Source: Sternotherus odoratus
Lineage: Eukaryota; Chordata; Testudines; Kinosternidae
DNA: 64,000 nt
NCBI GenBank assembly: GCA_032164245.1
Contig: JAVMKO010000003.1
Location: 89,961,890-90,025,889 of the forward strand
Direction of reading: 5' to 3'
Below, piece by piece: positions 56,619-64,000 of the stretch. The notes beneath the pieces were generated by a model that saw only the letters and a list, made by a program, of their open reading frames with translations, was not told where the DNA came from and did not search any database. The number at the start of each line of letters is the position of its first letter. Positions within the stretch are counted from its first letter, which is position 1. The position numbers were made by a program, and so were the translations under genes.

Positions 56619-57460
56619 AGAAGTGACAAAGAGTCCTGTGGCACCTTAAAGACTAACTAAAGTATTGAAGCATAAGCTTTCGTGGGCTAAAGTAAAATTT
56701 ACCGGTACGGGCGGGGGGGCGTGCAGCTTCCCCGGAAGGGGTGGGGCCTCTGATGGAAGGGGCGTGGCTAGGGACTCAGCAGTCACCCCCCTCTGCTAGT
56801 TAGCTGTTCCTTTTGCCCCTCTCCCTGTCAGCAGCTGGGGAGGAGCAAAAGGGACAGAGATCTTAAAGTGCTGCTGTGGCAGCCCTTTAAAGGACCCGAT
56901 GTCACTGCTCTTTTTGTGCCCCCCCCCCATCCGCGGCCCTGCCTGGTCCCTACTTGCAGGGCTGCCAATGGGGAGCGCAAAAAGGGCAGGGACGCTAAAG
57001 TGCTGCCGCGGCCATGCTTTAACCTCCCTGCCCCTTCTGCACCCCACCCCCATCCCCTCCCTGCTGCTGCCGATGGTGGGGGCAAAAAGGAGCAGCTTTG
57101 AAGGACCCGGCTTAAAGCGCGGCGGGAGCGGCGCTTTAGCGTCCCTGCTCCTTTTGCGCTCCCCATTGGCATCCCTTCCAGTAGGGACCTGGCAGGGCCG
57201 CGGATGGGGGGGGGGGGACGCAAAAAGAGCAGCGACGTTAAAGCACTGCTGTGACAGCCCTTTTAGCCGGGTGCTTTAAAGTAAGGTGATAGGTGCCTGA
57301 CAGGTATGGCGTACCAGCCGGTACCGCCTTATGCGTACTTTCACCTCTGGTATTAGCCCACGAAAGCTTATGCTCAATACTTTAGTTAGTCTTTAAGGGG
57401 CCACAGGACTCTTTGTCACTTCTGCAATTCCAGACTAACACTGCTACCTCTCTGATTCTT
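56619..57460. repeat. Foldback repeat, copy C, split by another element
   Basis: The left arm 56619-56690 (AGAAGTGACAAAGAGTCC to CGTGGGCTAA) and right arm 57353-57423 are reverse complements over about 72 bp, with one mismatch and one single-base gap. The arms are the same family as copies A (34.2 kb) and B (36.7 kb). After the right arm, CAATTCCAGACTAACACTGC and CTACCTCTCTGATTC complete the repeat. The 660 bp between the arms is foreign. Confidence 0.88.
56691..57357. mobile_element. hAT-like MITE nested in foldback copy C
   Basis: The right end, read inward from 57349, is CAGAGGTGAAAGTACGCATA. The left edge is AGTAAAATTTACCGGTACGG, which aligns with the same terminus from its AAAGTA onward. 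The first bases of the left terminus (CAGAGGTGA) and the left target duplication are therefore missing. The interior is GC-rich with inverted and direct copies of AAAGTGCTGC, GCGCAAAAAGGGCAGGGACG and similar words. Frames of 85-131 codons here are composition effects. Confidence 0.7.
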
Positions 57461-59312
57461 TTCCTATATAGGCAGCTATTACCCCTCACCTCCTGTCCTG
57501 ATTTTTCACACTTGCTGTCTGCTCTCCTAGGCACAGGGCTGAAGTTGGAGTAGGTCTGGTGTGTCCTGTATTAGGGTATTTATCTTTTGTTTGCAGTGAT
57601 ACTAAAATAATAGCCTGAATGTATGAAGTAGAGGAGGAGAATGAGTTTGGTTCAGATTATTAATCAGTGAGACATCACATAGCCACAGATTCCAAAGATT
57701 TATATTTCTTTATACTCAAGTATTCTGGCATTTTCTGTTTTTGGCATTTCTCTATTTACTATTTTATATCTATTTCTTGTATATATTTCCCCAGAAGACA
57801 CTTTGCTGGCAGGTGTGCTGGCCCCTTAGACCTGTGACAATCAAAGTCAAAACCTCTATACTGTCATTGTCTTTACAGGCATATAGGTTGCTATCTTGCC
57901 TTAATTGGACCAATCAATACTAGCCATTGATGTTGCCTCTGGTGTTAACCAAATATTAGAGTAGGTTTGGTTCAGATTATTAAGCAGTGAGACTTCAAAT
58001 AGCCCAGATCAATCATTTAGAATTAATCAAATATTAGCTATCTAGGATTAATCAGCACAAACAGAAAGGCAACACTTACCAATCTACGGTGTAGCCCTGC
58101 AGCTCTCACTGGTCCCAATTGGCCAGAATTTTATGGGTTTTATACATTACTTGTTTACTCCTTTCTGCAGTTGGGGATAGCTGTGCACCTAACATCATCC
58201 AGCCACCATCAAATGTCAGTCTTGTAGTTAATGGTCTAGACAGCAAAGGTCGCCGATATGCCCTAACACACACCATATTTCCAACTTACCATACTTAAAA
58301 ACGGTCAATAATTTGGCCTGTTTGGCAACAAAGACAGTAGTAGGCTGTGTTTAGTGGCAGAACACTTCTCAATCAATCATTTAATTTTGCCCTTTGCACT
58401 TTGGAACCCACAGAACTTGCATTATCCACCCATATATTAATGTCACATTTGTGTTCAAGCTTCCCTATGCACCTGCAAGATGAACTGTGTTCCCTGTATT
58501 TGCCTTTCTTGTGGTTCAATTACAATTTCATAATTTGTTGTTCAAACAGCATAGCCAATCCCATTTCTCTAACAGGAGCATATGGAGTTGAAAACAACCT
58601 TTAAGCAACTGTAAAAATAGGTTCTGAAAATGGGCTGTGGTCAAATATATCCTCTTATTTCTCTTGACAGAACCACGAGGAATGCTTGGAAATATAGGCC
58701 TACATGGCAACACTCACATGCCCACGCATAATGCTGGCTGTGATCTGGCATGTACAGTCAGTGGGTTTTTGGATCCTCTGGAGAAATTGATATGGCATTG
58801 GCTAAGTTTGGAACCAGCAACCATATGATGGCAGAGGGAGGCTAGATAATTCTTTGAAGCTTTAGTCAGCGTGTGTGTGTTTTCTTTGTTTTTAAGTGGT
58901 GCTTGCTGGAATGTTTACAGGGTCATGCTTTGTCTCCTTTAGTACTTGTGCTGAAGGACACATACAATGTTATGCATCTGAGTTGAGTTCAGATAAATTA
59001 GCAAAAGTCTGGATGTGTATTCAACCATTTGGGTCCGAAAATTGTGCTAAAAAGCTTTCCTGCTTTTAATCAGCATTCGCACAAGAGCAGCATTTCTACT
59101 GGTATTCCTGTGGTGTGAAGAAGTGAATAATGGGAAATTGTGCTGGGAAGGGAGGTTAATTGAATAGTTTCAGACCTCCAGAAACATTCAATTTGGGTTT
59201 GATTAGAATTTTGCATGAAGAATCTGTGGTTGGAAAGAGGAATTGGAATTTATATTATCAAAACTGATTTTCCCATTTGTGCATCCCAACTTTGTGTTAT
59301 TTCAGTCTCTTA
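57461..59312. other. No gene recognised; contains a 45-bp direct repeat
   Basis: Two copies of a 45-46 bp segment (57645-57690 and 57965-58009) are spaced 320 bp apart. Otherwise AT-rich without recognised genes. Confidence 0.5.
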
Positions 59313-59733
59313 TGCTTGTAGGCGGTCCTCTGCCCGCCCACTTCACAACCAGGTAGGAGACTTCTTTGTGGCTGCCAACAGTGTCCTTTATTTCCCCTTG
59401 TGCAAACCCCCACCACCTATATACAGCAATATGTACAGTTCAGGGCTTGGCTGCCCTGGCTCAAGCAGCTAGCTAGGCACAGGCACTCCCCTCAGTACAA
59501 CTTCCTGTACCCTCTCCTGTTCTCCCCTCTGTCTCTTTTCCTTCCTCCCAGGCTTTATACCCTGCCTGGGAGGCTGCCAGGTGTAACCTTTTCGGCCCTA
59601 ATTAGACCAGGGCCCCACCCTGCTAGGCAACCAGCTCCCTAAGCTTAGGGAGCTGCCAGCAGAGGCTTTTCTGCAGCTTAAAGGGGAAGCAGGGCTGGCT
59701 CAGTAGCTCCTGGCCAGCACCCTGCCACATGCT
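59313..59733 (-). mobile_element. Solo LTR with 4-bp target duplication
   Basis: The LTR is 59317-59729 (413 bp), minus strand. In sense orientation it begins TGTGGCAGGGTGCTGGCC and ends GGACCGCCTACA, with the TG...CA termini of LTRs. A TATAAAGCC box is at about 59551-59559 and an AATAAA poly(A) signal at 59388-59393. The box lies upstream of the signal in sense orientation at a sensible distance (about 165 bp). TGCT is repeated exactly at 59313-59316 and 59730-59733. No internal region flanks it, so recombination between two LTRs is the likely origin. ERV versus other LTR class is not determined. Confidence 0.75.
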
Positions 59734-62502
59734 GAATACATTAGGAAGAACTAAAGAGCCGCATGCTGTACTCCCCATACAGAAAGTCAGGTTTTCCCCA
59801 ACAACCTAAATTTGGATTCTGTGCTTTGACTGATAGAAACTGAGACTATGGCAAGCTGAATGAGTTCATTTTGAACAGAGTGATGATCATTTTCCAGAAT
59901 TAGTTTCTTCTACTGATTGAAGCACCATTGGTGCTGTTCCAAGAATAGCCATGTGACCTAATTGACTCAGGGGGCAGAGTGCTAGAGTCATGAAGACATT
60001 CAATCTGTGTGTGTGTTTGTGTTTGTACGTGTGAGAGAAATGGGGGTGGTTGTATGTAAAGTGTAGTTTCTGTGGTTGGGAGTTATTAGAGACAAGGGCC
60101 TAAAAAGAAACAGTAAAAACCTAGATTATAGTGAAACTTGTTGAAATACAGTAACAGTTTAATGGGTCTCTAATCAGTGTCCCCCTAGACAGTAGTTTCT
60201 TAGACTTACGACAAGCAGGGGAGCTGGCTATAGTTTTTTTTTTCTTTTTACGGCCGTTCTCATTTTTATTTACGATGGTGCTTTAGTGAAGCACAGCAGG
60301 CTAGAACTGTGCTTTGGTTACTTTGCCCTTATGAAGTGTTCAGAACAACAGCAGCACACTTTTAAAAAGGGTTGATTTCAATAAATGTGTTGGCTAAATC
60401 GGACTTAAAAGATGATTTGTCTATAGGGAGCTCTGTTGTGTTTGGAGGTGAGGAAGCTAATTCTACCTTATTCATATAATGTGGCTGCTATAATTTTATT
60501 CTCTTTGCAGAAAACCCTGTGATCATTGAGTAAAACCACTAACTCTATTAGTTTGGTCCTCCACAAAAGGAAGTACTGAAATTAAAAGGGATTTCTTCTT
60601 GAGTTCTAGAAGAACTTGAAAGAAAATATATCAAATGTTTGCTTTTTAGAAGTAAATTGCCTTTAGAGATGTGGGGGGGAGGATTGGCAGCGGTGAACAC
60701 CTTTGTGACATACTGACCGATAAGCCTTTCTCTGAAGACCCATTCAGCAAGGTTATTTTATAGCGAAATAAATCATAATGGTATGATTATAGGTAGGGAG
60801 CATATAGTCTTTAAAAAAATAAATCCTGGTAACCAGGGACTTACTTCTGGACTAATCTTTGCTGGCTGAAGCAGAAAATCATCTAATTTAAATCCAGTTC
60901 CCAGCCTGTCTATATTACGAATATCCTGGAACCCAAACTGAGTCATATTGCAAAGCCAATGAAGTACAACACACTCTACAAACCAGAAAAAGCCCAACCC
61001 ATTCTCCCCCCCACTGCAACCCAACACACACACATTCTGAATATCAAAAAACTTGCACTCTGACTCTTTGGTTCAGGGTAGTATACAAATGTTGTACAAG
61101 CTGCATCTAATCTGCCTGAAAAGGCTTGTCATTTTACAGCTGAAACAACTGTTAATTGTTTGCACCAGATGTTATTTACTGTAATAATTTCTGGACCAGA
61201 TGATAACAGTTAACACTGACTACAATGTTTTGATGTTATATCATGCCCCAATGCATTTGGACTTATTACCAAATCATTACTACAAGGGTAAAGTTTCCAT
61301 AATTTATAGAAGTCATTATGCTTTGTCATGTAGTAACCAGACCAAATAAATTATTGAAATGGCATTTTTTTCCTCTTCTCCATTGCCCACCATCCCTATA
61401 TTTTAACTATTAGGTACTGTGTTCTGAACTGTGTTTCAGAGAGAATAGAATTGTGTCATATAAAGGCCACAGATATCTTCAGTTTCTTCTGCTTTAACAT
61501 GATGTACATAGTGCAATTTAGTCATGTAAGATCTGTCTTTCAGTTATTTTACTGATTGCTTCTGATGTTGAGAATGGATTTTATCTCCTACTATTAATAT
61601 GCTTGTTGGTTTGACTGCATCATTCATTTTACTTTTGCTTACTTTACACACATCAGCTTCAGTTCTTCAACCCATGTCTCCTTGGAGGTATTTGCCTTCG
61701 GGGAAACTGAGACTGTCAAGATTCCTTGTTTAAATTTGCTTGTTCTCTGTGTGTTGGTGTATGTCTATATATGTGTACAAAACCTGGCAATGAAATCTAC
61801 ACAATGCCTGTATGGAAAGGCTCTTTCTGTTAGGAAAATATAAGCCACTGTATTAATTTTGGGCTATTTATCCAGCATTTATCCAGGCCTACTGTTGAGT
61901 TTTACAGTCTAGACTGCAAATTGCTCCAGTGATAGGTATGGCCTCAGGCAGAGCAAAACAGGAACTCAGCCTCAAAGCTAACTTCCAAGTCTAACCATTT
62001 ACAACTATAATCCATACATTTTTTTTTCAGTAGAGAGGCTGGATGTAAGTCTTTGCTTGCAGTGTGAAAAGCTTGGTTTTCTTTAACTCAAAGTATTTTT
62101 GAACAGAAGTCCATGTGTATCAGTCTAATTTACATTTAAAATAATATTTTATAATATTTAATTTTTGAATGGTGTTGTGTGCTAATTTCCATTTTAGCAT
62201 TTTGGTATGCTTTCAAACAAAATCTGGTATCTTTGGAATGACAAGGAGATTATAGTACTGGGAAAAACCTCTACCTTGCTGGCTCTGTGTGTCTGTAAGT
62301 TCTTGGAGGCAAAAGTACAGTGCTAAATTGAACTGAAAAATTAGAAGCCCGCAAGAAGATTTGAAAAGTTTATTTACTTGTATAATGGGGGGAAGGGAGA
62401 TGGGAAATGGGAAGAGCATTTTTAAATGGCAGTCCACCTTGAGAGGACTTTCCCTGTCCACAAGCCAGTTCAGGCTACTGTCTTCCCACTACATAGCATC
62501 TC
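59734..62502. other. No gene recognised (2.8 kb)
   Basis: AT-rich, with TG-rich patches near 60007-60035 and a T-run near 60234-60248. No exon or element ends recognised. Confidence 0.5.
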
Positions 62503-63168
62503 TTAGGCTAAGGTTACACTACAAGGATTATAGCGTGTTTACCTATTGCGCTATATGGGACGGGCTATAACCATAGCGCTATAGGATGTCTGTCATGGCC
62601 ACATTTGCTGCAGCTGCCACGGCACAGGGAGTGGTGTATTATGGGCAGCTATCCCAGCATTCAGCTGGGTGCAACGTGCTTTCCATAGGAGGGGGTTGAG
62701 GGGGAACGGGGAACGTGTACACAGGGAGAGAATTTCATGCTATCACTGATTTCTCTCTACGGAGAAGTAGCAGGCTCTGAATTTCACTCAACACAGCTCC
62801 ATTGATAAGCAGTTTCACTGCTTAATTGCTTGAGTTAAGAGCGGAGTTCTGTAAAGGAACTTCCGCATTCCTCTTTCCCTTTGCAAAACAACACAGACGT
62901 CAAATGCTTCAAATGGCTTGTTAATTGCCTTAAATGGCTCGGAGGCGTGCCAGAGATCCCTTATAGCGCAATGACTGATTAGACTTGCCATTAAACGCTA
63001 CAGGGAATACGCAAAAGCTTTTATTCCTTTGGAAAAGGTGGTTTACAAATAGCGCGATAACATCAGAGTTTTAACGCAAAATGTGCCTTGCCAGTGTGTT
63101 CGGGGGAGCTTGATAGCGCTCCTGGAGGCTTTTTAATGCTTTAAATTGCCCGTCTAACCAAGCCCTTA
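62503..63168. mobile_element. Harbinger-type MITE with TTA target duplication
   Basis: The element is 62506-63165 (660 bp), flanked by TTA at 62503-62505 and 63166-63168. The left end is GGCTAAGGTTACACTACAAG. The right end, read inward, is GGGCTTGGTTAGACGGGCAA. The termini are related (GG-TT-CTAGGTTA pattern) but diverged. ATAGCGCTAT and TATAGCG words recur in the left half, and TAGCGCGATAAC and GATAGCGCTCC in the right half. No transposase is encoded. Confidence 0.7.
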
Positions 63169-63924
63169 GTAAAGGCATGTAGGGATGGCTTCTGCTTGTT
63201 GCCAAGTATTCAGACTCATTTTCTCATTGAAGACAAAGGAGGAGGAAGAGGATTCAGCTAGCACCAAGTCTCCACTGACTATCAGTTAGAGGTCTGCTTG
63301 TGTCTAATTTTAAAGCCCAAGATGAACCTGACTAGACCCCAGCCCGCCATGGGCTGAGAGTGTTGAGTTGTACTTGCGTTTTGTTGGATTCGGGCCGGGT
63401 TGCACGGACAGGCTCAGAGCAGCTGGAGCCAATGGAGCAGCATGGCTGGGGCACTGCGAACAGATCCCATGTTTCTGCCATTCACAAACCTGCCCAGCCT
63501 CTGCCTCTACCCCCCAGATGCCACAAGGAGACAGGGTCTGTCTTCACACAGCCCCCAGACCTCCTGCCTGCAACCAGGTGGTGGGACAGCCCATCACCAT
63601 GAGGGCAAGGGGCCGCCCCCATCCTCCTCTGCTCCGCTGCCATCTCCCTCTCAGCCCCAATGTTGGGGTTCTGGGATCATGGCAGGTGGAGGCAGCAGGG
63701 CAGGGTAGAGTGTGTGGTCTCCTTTGGCCACACCACACCCACTCCATTCATAGCTGAGCTATGCCATGTGTGTCTCAAAGCAGGATATAGACTGTGAATG
63801 TACCTGGGCAAAAAAGGAGACGAGACAGTTTTAGAAGAGGAATATTTTTTAAGAAAGGGGTTACACTTTATATGCTATTCATAAATGGCTAGATTTATTA
63901 CTGTATGTATAATGTGGTAGACCA
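63169..63924. other. No gene recognised
   Basis: The stretch 63360-63760 is GC-richer, with overlapping plus-strand frames of 80-129 codons in three frames. No domain or splice context supports coding. Confidence 0.45.
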
Positions 63925-64000
63925 TGTGGATTGGGCCAAATAGATGACAAAAACCTGTCCCAAAGAGCTTGCAGTCTAAATACAAAAGAGTGCAATATAA
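63925..64000. repeat. Interspersed repeat cut by window edge
   Basis: TGTCCCAAAGAGCTTGCAGT and CTAAATACAAAAG match the distal part of the repeat family seen at 17185-17290. It continues or ends beyond the window. Confidence 0.5.

Noticed and set aside
63360..63757. GC-richer region with three overlapping frames as a coding exon
   Set aside because: All three frames are open over short stretches, with no conserved motif. This is typical of GC-rich non-coding sequence.

Overview
This window is vertebrate nuclear DNA. I infer a turtle (Testudines). The basis is the recalled look of its repeat families: CR1 LINEs with turtle-type 3' ends, MIR-type SINEs, Harbinger elements starting near GGGTATGTCTACACTG, hAT elements starting CAGGGGTGGGCAAAC, Tigger/pogo-like elements starting CAGTAAACCC, and a Helitron ending CTAG. 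No database was searched, and a crocodilian source is a weaker alternative. The background is AT-rich, with GC-rich islands that almost all lie inside transposons.

I recognise no host protein-coding exon, tRNA, rRNA or host promoter. The window reads as intergenic or intronic sequence. Coding traces belong to mobile elements: a CR1 reverse-transcriptase tail with an unbroken 141-codon frame (minus strand, 45.0-45.4 kb), two other broken CR1/L2-type reverse-transcriptase pieces (19.3-19.6 and 22.1-22.25 kb), two broken Harbinger transposases (22.3-22.7 and 53.7-54.4 kb, the second with a convergent Myb-like ORF stub), and a gag-like zinc-knuckle fragment (13.4-13.85 kb). The longest open frames (up to 318 codons) are low-complexity shadows of GC-rich tandem arrays.

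Layout. 0-8 kb: a GC-rich repeat, a MIR, CR1 tails and a short hAT with 8-bp duplications. 8-21 kb: two Tigger-like elements, the gag-like fragment, a hAT (15.6-16.4 kb), a Helitron with a 35-bp minisatellite (17.5-18.6 kb), and a larger repeat holding the second Tigger copy. 21-30 kb: CR1 and Harbinger debris, MIRs, and a retroviral-type LTR with a primer-binding-site-like sequence (25.6-26.1 kb). 30-41 kb: another TA-flanked element, foldback repeats, a hAT with a perfect duplication, and a third, much longer Tigger copy nested in a Harbinger-type MITE. 41-50 kb: mostly plain sequence, one CR1 and two nearby hATs. 50-64 kb: an old CR1, a TA-flanked MITE with a perfect 46-bp hairpin, the 1.75-kb Harbinger element, a foldback split by a hAT, a solo LTR and a Harbinger-type MITE.

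The genes do not work together as a pathway. What the window records is layered transposition, including at least four element-in-element insertions, and repeated growth of GC-rich tandem arrays inside non-autonomous DNA transposons. I found no convincing new biological system. The most unusual pattern is a shared GC-rich word inside element families whose termini are unrelated.
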